Origin: JBGSKY01 sp041740995 | Lineage (GTDB): Bacteria; Planctomycetota; Planctomycetia; Pirellulales; Pirellulaceae | Direction of reading: 5' to 3' | Assembly (NCBI GenBank): GCA_041740995.1 | Contig: JBGSKY010000325.1 | Coordinates: forward strand, 1 to 13,594 | Length of the DNA stretch: 13,594 bases | Shown here: piece after piece, positions 5,465-12,754 of the stretch | Layout: the number at the start of each line of letters is the position of its first letter | Numbering within the stretch: position 1 is the first letter of the stretch | The notes under the pieces: model-generated | Told to the model about the DNA's origin: nothing | What the model saw: the letters and a program-made list of their open reading frames with translations, nothing else | Database searches by the model: none | Made by a program: the position numbers and the translations under genes

Positions 5465-7146
5465 TTATTTTTCTCTAACGGGCTGGACATTGGCGGGGTT
5501 TCAAAAAATGCACCGTCGTCTACGACACGAGGGTCGTTGGTGCGATCGAGTTCAGACATCATCGTAACCAACAATTCTTGTCGGATTGTTTGCCAATTGG
5601 GATCTTCTGCCAAGTTGTTGATTTGATCAGGATCAGCTTTTACGTCGTACAGTTCGATCTCAGCCCGCTTGCCATAAGCCAGCTCATAAAATTTTCGATA
5701 CGCCGATTCATTTCGATGCTGGATGAGCCAAGCCTTCGTTGGACCTGCGTCTTCATCAGGCAACGTAGTGTAAGTTTCTTCGACTAGATTGTCTTGCGAC
5801 AGGGCAGGGGTGTTGCTGTCGAACAGATCAACGTTTGGATCTTCATTCAATTGAATCGGATCGCCCATTGGATAACGATCTGGCTTGAAATTTCGAATCA
5901 ACAAATAATCTTTAGTGCGGAGCGATCGCTGTGGATAAGGAAGATATCCCGCCCGAGCTTGCGCAACGTGGCGTTCTCGACCAGCCAGAACAAACCGATG
6001 CACTGAAACGTCGTTTGCATTGACAATTGCGGCTGCCTGAGGATCGGCCATCACTTCATTGATCGGATTGCCAGTCATATTCGCTGGTACGCTGATCCCA
6101 ACCGCTTTTAAGATCGTTGGCGCAAGGTCTGGCAAACTGACCAACCTGTCAGTCACTTGATTTGCGACAACGCCTGGTCCTGAAATCATCAGCGGGACCA
6201 TCGTTCCGAAATCATACAAATTGCATTTGCCACGACCGAACCCAGGCGGGCCATGGTCACCGGAAATGAAGATCAAAGTATTTTCCAATCGACCACTTAC
6301 ATGCAATCGACTTTTCAAGCGCCCAAAGGCGGCATCAAGCGCTGCAATTTCTCCTAGGTAGTCGGCCATATCCTCGCGGATTTCGGCAACGTCCGGTAAG
6401 AACTTCGGAAGCTTGCCGACCAGCTCCGCCGGGTCGATTCCCCACAGAGCTTTTCCGCTGCCTTTGGTCCATTTGCGATGTGTATTGGTTGGACCGAACC
6501 AATAACAAAATGGTTGATCATCGGGACAGTTGTTCAAGAACTGATCGAAGTTTGCTTCGACCTGATCGAGCAACTTTGCTTTGGCGGCATCGAGATCAGA
6601 GCCGGATTCAATCAATCTAGTTGCGACCTGCGAGAACCGATTGAAGTCCGATCCGGCTTGCTGATACGCGTATCGTTGGTTGCCGAACGGTGCATCGGCC
6701 GGACGTCCGGGACTCCAAACCTTGTAGGATTTACCGATGTAATAACCATCGTCGTGCAACATCAACGGCCAGCCGTCGAGTTGTTGATTCCAAATCGCTC
6801 CGCTGAGAATGGACGCTGAGCCAGTCCGCCAGAAATGCTGGCCTGACAACAAAGATGATCGACAGGGCGTGCATGATGGGGCATTAACGAAAGCATTGGT
6901 AAAAATCAGGGAGGATTTTGCATGCTCCTGCAAGTTTGGCGTTCGGGCGACATCGTGAATCGACGGATGATCATTGACTGCATAAAAACTCGCGAGCTTC
7001 CCCCAGTCATCAGCGAAGAAAAACAGAATATTCGGCCGAGTTTGCGGCTCCGCAGCTCGCGAACTTGTGTGCAATGCCGCGTCACACAGGGCAAAACAAA
7101 CCAACGCACTAGCGGGTTTTAAAAGCCATTTAAAACGTAGACTCAT
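5461..7146 (-). CDS. Exported type I sulfatase (formylglycine, Cys type)
   Basis: The product is 561 residues. A signal peptide occupies about residues 1-32 (basic start, hydrophobic core, cleavage near SRAA/EP). The sulfatase core follows. Asp46-Asp47 in FFFADDWG bind the metal. CTPCR (92-96) is the C-x-P-x-R signature whose Cys92 would be oxidised to formylglycine by a maturase not encoded here. Further catalytic and metal residues are Lys139 (IGKSYK), His223 (NTHRKW), Asp297-His298 (SGDHGP) and Lys307 (GRGKCN). All residues expected for an active arylsulfatase-fold hydrolase are present. The block pattern resembles the heparan N-sulfatase (SGSH)-like branch abundant in Planctomycetes, but the substrate, probably a sulfated polysaccharide or sugar outside the cytoplasm, cannot be read from sequence. 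A strong AGGAG (7153-7157) sits 6 nt before the ATG. Its stop overlaps the ftr start by 4 bases. Confidence 0.93.
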   Translation of the reverse strand: MSLRFKWLLKPASALVCFALCDAALHTSSRAAEPQTRPNILFFFADDWGKLASFYAVNDHPSIHDVARTPNLQEHAKSSLIFTNAFVNAPSCTPCRSSLLSGQHFWRTGSASILSGAIWNQQLDGWPLMLHDDGYYIGKSYKVWSPGRPADAPFGNQRYAYQQAGSDFNRFSQVATRLIESGSDLDAAKAKLLDQVEANFDQFLNNCPDDQPFCYWFGPTNTHRKWTKGSGKALWGIDPAELVGKLPKFLPDVAEIREDMADYLGEIAALDAAFGRLKSRLHVSGRLENTLIFISGDHGPPGFGRGKCNLYDFGTMVPLMISGPGVVANQVTDRLVSLPDLAPTILKAVGISVPANMTGNPINEVMADPQAAAIVNANDVSVHRFVLAGRERHVAQARAGYLPYPQRSLRTKDYLLIRNFKPDRYPMGDPIQLNEDPNVDLFDSNTPALSQDNLVEETYTTLPDEDAGPTKAWLIQHRNESAYRKFYELAYGKRAEIELYDVKADPDQINNLAEDPNWQTIRQELLVTMMSELDRTNDPRVVDDGAFFETPPMSSPLEKNK

Positions 7147-7152
7147 GGGACG

Positions 7153-7157
7153 CTCCT
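7153..7157 (-). promoter_or_regulatory. Consensus ribosome binding site of the sulfatase gene
   Basis: On the minus strand AGGAG is followed by six bases and the ATG at 7146. This is the best Shine-Dalgarno in the window and fixes the sulfatase start. Most other genes here have none, so the sulfatase and the coupled ftr may be translated well. Confidence 0.7.
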
Positions 7158-7299
7158 ATCTCAATTCATTACCTCGATCAGCCTGGATGCTGCAGGTTTA
7201 ACTTTTTATTAGCTTTCCATCATAACAGCTCGTAAGAAATTCATTTCCAGCGGACTAACACGCCTTCGAAAAATGCGGATCAAGCTGGCAACGACGACT

Positions 7300-7327
7300 T
7301 TGGTTGTTGCGATTAAACTGTTAGAAT
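7300..7327 (+). promoter_or_regulatory. Candidate promoter of the S1-protein gene
   Basis: TTGGTT (7300-7305), a 16-bp spacer and TAGAAT (7322-7327) make a reasonable sigma-70-like pair, placing the transcript start near 7334 and leaving about 80 nt of leader before the ATG at 7415. A second, perfect TATAAT sits at 7378-7383 but lacks a good -35. Either would start transcription downstream of the GTG at 7328, which supports the ATG start. Confidence 0.35.
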
Positions 7328-7414
7328 GTGGTGCGAAAAGGTTTTTTTGCAGGGAAATCGCTGTTGCTGCACACCTTTATAATTCCCAACCCGTCATATT
7401 CGCCATTTTTGCTC

Positions 7415-9058
7415 ATGAATTCTGAACCTTCGCAATCCGACGCCGCCTCCTCTTCGTCTGATCCAACTAGCGTCACTGAAGCCCTCATCGAAGCGCCTTT
7501 AGCGGCCAGCCATGAGACTGCTTCTAACGCTGATCGCGCGAGTTCGGGCCCTTTGAATCTGCAAAAATTGCGATCGATGCGAGCAGAGCTTGATCGAGCC
7601 CAAAGTGGCTCCAGGCCAGACAAATCGTCCAAACGTGATGACAGACCCAATCGTAAACCGAAAGTTGACAATCAATCGGGCGACAAATCGTCAACAACTA
7701 GCGGAGAAGAAGCTGCGACGACTAACGAAATGAAAATCGTTGCAAAAAAGAGTGACGCCGATGCAAAAGATCGAGTTGATCCGAATCGCGTAGTCGCTCC
7801 ACGAGTTTCCGTGCCCACCGCTCGAACGCCGCTGACAGCAGATCAAATGAGTGAGTTGGAATCCGCTTTGATTGACGCCGATTTAGATGCGTTAATGATC
7901 GGCGATAAAACAGTTCAGGTCGGGCGGACGCTTGAAAGCGGCGAGCGATATCAGGGCAAAGTGATGAAGGTCCATGGCGACAGCGTCTTTATCTCACTCG
8001 GTGGACCTGATGAAGGCATTGTGCCCTTGCTGCAATTTTTGGATATGCCGCAAGCTGGCCAAACGCTCGATTTTATTGTGCGAGGTTTTAACAACGACGA
8101 AGGGCTGTACGAACTTGCAATGCCCGGCGAATCGGTCTCGGTCGAAGATTGGTCTGATTTGGAATCCGGCGCAGTCGTCGACGCGAAAGTTGAATCAAGC
8201 AACACCGGCGGCTTGGAATGTTTGGTCGGAAGCATTCGCGGCTTTATTCCATTAAGCCAAGTCAGCGAATACCGAATTGAAGATGTAACGCCCTATGTTG
8301 GGAAAACCTTGACCTGCGTTGTAACCGAAGCAAATCCGCGTCGCGGCAATTTAATACTGTCGCACCGAGCGATCTTGGAACGCGAGAAAGCGGCAAAACG
8401 TGAAGAACGTTTGGCGTCAATTGCAGTTGGCGACACGGCTGAGGGAACCGTTCGGAAAATTACCGACTTTGGCGCATTTGTAGATATTGGCGGGTTGGAC
8501 GGACTGATCCATATCAGCCAGTTATCCTGGGATCGAGTCAAACATCCGAGCGAAGTGGTGAAAGAAGGCGATAGCGTCAAAGTGCGAATCGAAAAGATTG
8601 ATCCTGAAACTGGAAAAATCGGCCTGTCCTATCGTTCGCAAGAAGACCATCCTTGGAACAATATCGAGACTCGTTTTCCCGTCGGAAATATTGTCCAAGG
8701 GACGGTTTCCCGGATCGCGTCGTTTGGCGTTTTTATTAAGCTTGATATTGGAATTGAAGGTCTCGTGCACGTGTCGGAAATGGCTCATCGGCGTGTTTCT
8801 TCTCCCGCTTCGTTAGTCGATGAAGGACAACAAGTCGATGTAAAAATCCTTTCCGTGGATCGCGAAAGCCAGCGGATCGGTCTTTCACTTAAACAAGCCC
8901 AAGCGGCACCGTCAGGCAGCGAAAATACAACCGGTGCTCAAGCGACCGAAACCGAAGATGACAAGCCAAGGCCGTTGGCGGTCGCAAAACATCGCGGACC
9001 TCTAAAAGGCGGAACGGGCAGCGGTAGCAGTGGTGATCTCTTTGGCCTGAAATGGTAA
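7415..9058 (+). CDS. Four-S1-domain RNA-binding protein (ribosomal protein S1-like)
   Basis: From the ATG at 7415 the product is 547 residues. Residues 1 to about 145 are low-complexity and charged (Ser/Asp/Lys/Arg-rich) and probably disordered. Four S1 OB-fold domains follow at about 175-237, 250-317, 336-407 and 422-493. The last two are the most canonical, with G-x-V-x-x-I-x-x-F-G-x-F-V/I-x-I/L and then L-I-H-I-S-Q-L or L-V-H-V-S-E-M, and end in GLS. The first two are more divergent. The C-terminal tail (about 494-547) is acidic, then Gly/Ser-rich, and ends GDLFGLKW. Such proteins bind single-stranded RNA in the cytoplasm. Bacterial ribosomal S1 usually has four to six domains, so this may be the ribosomal S1 of the organism or a second S1-type translation or RNA-turnover factor. 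The long disordered N-terminus is unlike E. coli S1. Three bases separate its stop from the next start. Confidence 0.85.
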   Translation: MNSEPSQSDAASSSSDPTSVTEALIEAPLAASHETASNADRASSGPLNLQKLRSMRAELDRAQSGSRPDKSSKRDDRPNRKPKVDNQSGDKSSTTSGEEAATTNEMKIVAKKSDADAKDRVDPNRVVAPRVSVPTARTPLTADQMSELESALIDADLDALMIGDKTVQVGRTLESGERYQGKVMKVHGDSVFISLGGPDEGIVPLLQFLDMPQAGQTLDFIVRGFNNDEGLYELAMPGESVSVEDWSDLESGAVVDAKVESSNTGGLECLVGSIRGFIPLSQVSEYRIEDVTPYVGKTLTCVVTEANPRRGNLILSHRAILEREKAAKREERLASIAVGDTAEGTVRKITDFGAFVDIGGLDGLIHISQLSWDRVKHPSEVVKEGDSVKVRIEKIDPETGKIGLSYRSQEDHPWNNIETRFPVGNIVQGTVSRIASFGVFIKLDIGIEGLVHVSEMAHRRVSSPASLVDEGQQVDVKILSVDRESQRIGLSLKQAQAAPSGSENTTGAQATETEDDKPRPLAVAKHRGPLKGGTGSGSSGDLFGLKW

Positions 9059-9061
9059 TTG

Positions 9062-10354
9062 ATGTTCAAGCTGGCTCACTACCTGAGAATTTGCTCGACA
9101 GCCGCGATTGCGGTGCTGAGCACTTGCAACGTTTTCGCTCAGGACAAGGTAGATAGAGCTGATAAATTAGAATCGACGGTGTTGCAATATATCGTCGATT
9201 TCGAAAACCCTTCGGCGACTAAGCGCGATATTGCCGAACGGATGCTGATCGGTTTAGGGCCGCAAATTCTGCCAACAATCCGCGCAATCTATGAAGAAAA
9301 TCGGCTTCAAGGCGAGTCTGCTCTTCGATTTTCGAGAGTTTTCCAGGCGGTTCAGCGAGCCGAGCTGGAAAGCCAACTTGCGACCTCAACTGTCACGATT
9401 CAAGGTGAAAAGACTCTGTCGGAAATATTCGAACTGATCGAACAACAGACTGGCAATAAGCTTCAATCACAAGTGGAACCGAGCGGACCATTCCTGCTTG
9501 ATTTTGCCGCGACACCTTTCTGGCAAGCGATTGATGAACTGACCGATTCGGCTGACATGGACATTCAGCCCTATGGAAGCTCGGGATCGCTTACGTTAGT
9601 GCCGACACAAGAAATAAACTCTTTTCGACAACGCCGCGGACAATACAGTGGTGCCTTTCGAATAGAACCGGTGAGTATCGTTGCGACGCGATCGTTTAGA
9701 AATGATGCAATCGACTCGCTACAGATTGGTTTAGAAATCGCCTGGGAGCCACGATTGCAACCGTTACTCTTTGATATCGATCGAGATAGCTTGCTTGGTG
9801 AATGCGACAATGGAGCACTAATTGAATCGGCTCGAACCTATTCCCAGGAGGTATCGCCCAATCAGTCTTCGCAAGTTGAATTCGATTTAGCGTTGCAGCG
9901 ACCGCCGCGCGATGCAACTGAGATCTCTCGTCTAAGCGGTAAAATCACGGCCAAAGTTCCAGGGATGCCTGTCCCAGTTGCATTCAAAGATTTAGATCAA
10001 CAATTACCGATTGAGCGACGCATTGGGGATATTATTGCGACCGTTGAAAGGCTTCGACAAAACGGTGAAATCACTCAAATCGACCTGTTGCTGAAACTTA
10101 ACGCCAGCAACATGCGGTTAGATTCGTTTCGAAACTGGCTGCTCGTCAACGAAGCGTACGCTTTAGACCCAAGCGGGCAAAAAATTCAAAATCTCGGATG
10201 GCAAACGTACTTGATGAACGAGTCGGAAGTCGGCATAACGGTGAATTTTCAGCTTGAGGGTTCGATCGCTGGTCACCAGTTTATTTTTTCTGCTCCAGCG
10301 GCGCTAATCGACCACAAAATTGACTTCATTCTTGAGAACATTCCCTTGCCCTGA
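9062..10354 (+). CDS. Secreted protein of unknown function (planctomycete type)
   Basis: The start is the ATG at 9062, three bases after the upstream TAA; an adjacent TTG at 9059 would add only one residue. The product is 430 residues. Residues 1-26 form a signal peptide with probable cleavage after NVFA, before QDKVD. A helical part (about 36-105) includes a segment, GLGPQILPTIRAIYEE, that recalls HEAT-like repeats. Residues about 112-180 have the layout of the STN/secretin-type small domain (VTIQGEKTLSEIFELIEQQTG, then LLDFAATPFWQAIDEL), a pattern common in planctomycete exported proteins. The C-terminal half (about 200-430) looks beta-rich with no motif I can name. Three Cys only, and no catalytic signature. 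It is probably periplasmic or in the envelope. The 3-nt gap makes it co-translated with the S1 protein, an odd pairing of a cytoplasmic RNA-binding protein and an exported one. Function unknown. Confidence 0.8.
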   Translation: MFKLAHYLRICSTAAIAVLSTCNVFAQDKVDRADKLESTVLQYIVDFENPSATKRDIAERMLIGLGPQILPTIRAIYEENRLQGESALRFSRVFQAVQRAELESQLATSTVTIQGEKTLSEIFELIEQQTGNKLQSQVEPSGPFLLDFAATPFWQAIDELTDSADMDIQPYGSSGSLTLVPTQEINSFRQRRGQYSGAFRIEPVSIVATRSFRNDAIDSLQIGLEIAWEPRLQPLLFDIDRDSLLGECDNGALIESARTYSQEVSPNQSSQVEFDLALQRPPRDATEISRLSGKITAKVPGMPVPVAFKDLDQQLPIERRIGDIIATVERLRQNGEITQIDLLLKLNASNMRLDSFRNWLLVNEAYALDPSGQKIQNLGWQTYLMNESEVGITVNFQLEGSIAGHQFIFSAPAALIDHKIDFILENIPLP

Positions 10355-10365
10355 TCTGGGCTAGC

Positions 10366-10386
10366 TCGCGAACTCACGATTCGCGA
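10366..10386 (+). terminator. Perfect 7-bp hairpin between genes, possible terminator
   Basis: TCGCGAA (10366-10372) and TTCGCGA (10380-10386) pair perfectly across a 7-nt loop in the 60-bp gap after the secreted-protein gene. The following bases (ATCTGTTTCG) contain Ts but no clean T-run. It may be a weak terminator or a processing/stabilising stem that separates expression of the dehydrogenase from the genes before it. Confidence 0.35.
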
Positions 10387-10414
10387 ATCTGTTTCGACTC
10401 TTCGCCAATAATAA

Positions 10415-11314
10415 ATGCCAGACCAACCTATCAATCGAACTTTGATCATTGGCGCTGGCTGGACTGGGCGTCAAATCGCTGCTCAGTGTGCCGCATTTGG
10501 CATTGAAACTGTTCTTGTCGACAGCAACGATGCGACCACAAAGGATGCGGTCCAATGGTGTCACTCGCATGTTGATCAATTATGTAGCAATGGCACTTGG
10601 GCTGAGGCGCAAGCAACCTCGTTGCGGAACAATCTAACAAGTGTTAGCGTCTCGGAGATGAATGCAAAGCCACTTTGCGATTCTTTTGATTTAGCGATTG
10701 AAAACGTACCCGAACAAGCGTCAATCAAACGCAAAGTGCTCAAGCACTACTCATCGCTTCTGCCTGCAAGTACGATCATCGCTTCTAATAGCTCTTATTT
10801 TTTGCCAAGCCAGCTTAGCAAATATGTAACCGCGCCGCAGCGTTTCGCGCATCTGCATTTCCATGTCCCCGTTTGTGAAACGGAATTGGTAGACATTATT
10901 GGCGGTCCAGAATGTTCCCCCGATGTTATTGCTTCACTCGAAAAGTTTGCTCAGCGGATTCACCAAAAAGCAATCATCCAGTTGATCGAAAACCCAGGGT
11001 ACATTTTCAATTGGATGCTGCAATCGTTGCTCAGCAGCTCGCTAGAACTGCTTGATCGCAAGGTAGCCACGCCGGAGCAAATCGATTTAGCCTGGACGCA
11101 AGTGACAAAAATGCCGATCGGACCAATCGGTATTGTCGATCGAATCGGATTGGATGTGGTCTATCAAGTTTTGCAGAATGCTCAGTGGTCTAGCGGTGAC
11201 CCCAAAATATCACGCTTGATGACCTTACTCCAACCGTACATCGATCAAGGTTATCTTGGCTGGAAAACAGGTCGGGGTTTTTATGATTACCGCTGCGACA
11301 ATAAGCCTGAATGA
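10415..11314 (+). CDS. 3-hydroxyacyl-CoA dehydrogenase family protein
   Basis: The product is 299 residues, the length of a single-domain HADH. The N-terminal Rossmann fold has LIIGAGWTGRQIA (GxGxxG at 13-18) and Asp 36 at the end of beta-2, favouring NAD over NADP. SNSS (124-127) corresponds to the conserved SNTSS loop. RFAHLHFHVPV holds His 148, equivalent to the catalytic His. Asn 199 in GYIFNWML matches the conserved N of PGFIxNR. The end KTGRGFYDY is typical. The family oxidises 3-hydroxyacyl-CoA or related 3-hydroxyacids with NAD, as in beta-oxidation and butanoate metabolism. An unusual point: the Glu that pairs with the catalytic His (LVEVI in classic enzymes) is Asp 160 here (LVDII), and the NP after the His is replaced by HV. 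The true substrate may therefore differ from acyl-CoA. No thiolase, hydratase or CoA ligase gene is nearby. It is followed 51 bp later by the mutase gene on the same strand. Confidence 0.85.
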   Translation: MPDQPINRTLIIGAGWTGRQIAAQCAAFGIETVLVDSNDATTKDAVQWCHSHVDQLCSNGTWAEAQATSLRNNLTSVSVSEMNAKPLCDSFDLAIENVPEQASIKRKVLKHYSSLLPASTIIASNSSYFLPSQLSKYVTAPQRFAHLHFHVPVCETELVDIIGGPECSPDVIASLEKFAQRIHQKAIIQLIENPGYIFNWMLQSLLSSSLELLDRKVATPEQIDLAWTQVTKMPIGPIGIVDRIGLDVVYQVLQNAQWSSGDPKISRLMTLLQPYIDQGYLGWKTGRGFYDYRCDNKPE

Positions 11315-11365
11315 TCTTGCAAATCAGAACAAATCTCAACAACGACGATATCAAAGACAATCGAA

Positions 11366-12751
11366 ATGGCAGAACCAATTATCAGTGTTTCTGGGCTGCG
11401 AGGCGTTATCGGTTCGGAACTGACACCGGAAGTCGTCATGCGTTATGTGGCTGCATTTTGCACTAAACTTTCGCCTGGTCCGATCATCTTGTCACGTGAC
11501 GGACGCGAAAGCGGTTTGATGTTAAAAGCCGCTGTTGTGGCGACTTTAATTGGGCACGGCAAAACTGTCTTGGACGCGGACATTGCAGCCACACCGACGG
11601 TCGGTGTGCTGGTCCGTAAACTTTCAGCCGCTGGGGCAATTCAACTAACCGCATCGCATAATCCTCGCCAATACAACGGCATCAAGCTGTTCAATCGCCA
11701 AGGAAGGGTTATCGGGCCAGATGAAGGCAATGCTGTTCGCGATGCCTATGTTAATGGAAAAAATGATTGGAAGCCTATCAATCAACTCGGCATGGTCGAT
11801 ACGATTGAGTTGCCCCATGAAGGACATATCAACGATATAGTGAAAACGGTTCAGACCAAGGCCATTAGGCATCGCGGCTTTAAAGTGCTGCTTGACAGCA
11901 ACCATGGCAGCGGATCTCTGATGGGACGCACTCTACTAGAATCACTCGGCTGCGAGGTTACGATTATCGGCGAATCACCGGATGGCAAATTTGAACATTC
12001 GCCTGAGCCGACAGAAAGTAACTTGCAACAAATTGCCGCCCAAGTGTCGAGAGATTCTTTTGACGTTGCCTTCTGCCAAGATCCAGACGCTGATCGACTA
12101 GCGATCATTGATGCAAATGGACGATACATAGGCGAGGAATATACGGCCGTCTTATGTATGTTAAATGCAATGGAAATTAGGCAAACTGCCAATCAACAAA
12201 ATCCAATTCCTTCGAATGCACCTAAGCTGGCCTTAGTTACCAATTGCGCCAGCTCGACTCTCAACCAAGATATTGCAGACCGATTCGGTGCGACGCTTTG
12301 GCGGACCAAAGTCGGCGAAGCAAATGTAATTGATGCGATGATCGAACACTCGGCGGTCTACGGCGGTGAAGGCAGCGGCGGGCCAATCGATCCGCGGATC
12401 GGCTGGGTTAGAGACAGTTTTGTTGGTATGGCCGCGACACTTGATTTGATGGCTCGACGTGAGCAACCGCTCAGTGAAATAGTCGATGAATTGCCAAGCT
12501 ATGCGATGATCAAGGACAAAATCGAACTCGCAAATGTCGATGTTCAAGTTGCAACCCGCGAGTTGCATGCCAAGCTATCAGCACCGCAGGTTTCGACGCT
12601 CGATGGCCTTCGATTGGATTGGCCCGATGCATGGCTTCTTGTCCGTGGCAGCAACACTGAACCAATCGTGCGTTTAATTTGCGAAGCAACTACCGCCGAT
12701 GCCGCACGAACATTAATCGACCGAGCCAAACAAATAGTCGCGTCAATTTGA
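11366..12751 (+). CDS. glmM: Phosphoglucosamine mutase / phosphohexose mutase family
   Basis: The product is 461 residues, near the 445-460 typical of the alpha-D-phosphohexomutase family. All four signature loops are visible: the phosphoserine loop TASHNP with catalytic Ser 97; the Mg-binding loop DPDADR (239-244); the sugar-binding loop GGEGSGG (333-339, Glu 335); and the phosphate-binding loop RGSNTEPIVR (427-436). The start MAEPIISVSGLRGVIG carries the usual SGLRG opening. GlmM interconverts glucosamine-6-phosphate and glucosamine-1-phosphate on the way to UDP-GlcNAc in the cytoplasm, and needs phosphorylation of the Ser. The sugar loop GEGSG lies between the bacterial GlmM (GEQSG) and archaeal-type (GEGNG) forms, so phosphomannomutase or phosphoglucomutase activity is also possible; the symbol is a best guess. 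No Shine-Dalgarno is seen before the ATG. Its stop is 3 bp from that of the convergent transporter gene. Confidence 0.85.
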   Translation: MAEPIISVSGLRGVIGSELTPEVVMRYVAAFCTKLSPGPIILSRDGRESGLMLKAAVVATLIGHGKTVLDADIAATPTVGVLVRKLSAAGAIQLTASHNPRQYNGIKLFNRQGRVIGPDEGNAVRDAYVNGKNDWKPINQLGMVDTIELPHEGHINDIVKTVQTKAIRHRGFKVLLDSNHGSGSLMGRTLLESLGCEVTIIGESPDGKFEHSPEPTESNLQQIAAQVSRDSFDVAFCQDPDADRLAIIDANGRYIGEEYTAVLCMLNAMEIRQTANQQNPIPSNAPKLALVTNCASSTLNQDIADRFGATLWRTKVGEANVIDAMIEHSAVYGGEGSGGPIDPRIGWVRDSFVGMAATLDLMARREQPLSEIVDELPSYAMIKDKIELANVDVQVATRELHAKLSAPQVSTLDGLRLDWPDAWLLVRGSNTEPIVRLICEATTADAARTLIDRAKQIVASI

Positions 12752-12754
12752 TGG

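Larger units (their letters stand above)
7147..7414. other. 268-bp divergent intergenic region
   Basis: This region separates the minus-strand sulfatase group from the plus-strand S1-protein run, so it should hold promoters for both. Plus-strand candidates are annotated separately. On the minus strand a TATGAT (7224-7219) is the best -10-like hexamer, but no matching -35 stands at the right distance. An in-frame GTG pair at 7328/7331 would extend the S1 protein by 29 residues of hydrophobic, uncharacteristic sequence and is rejected as the start. Confidence 0.4.

Noticed and set aside
7328..7414. GTG start extending the S1 protein by 29 residues
   Set aside because: It would overlap or precede the inferred promoter, and the extra residues are hydrophobic and unlike the disordered N-terminus that follows the ATG at 7415.
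9062..10354. Reading the secreted protein as a type II/III secretin
   Set aside because: Only a short STN-like segment is suggested; there is no secretin beta-barrel domain and the length is too small.
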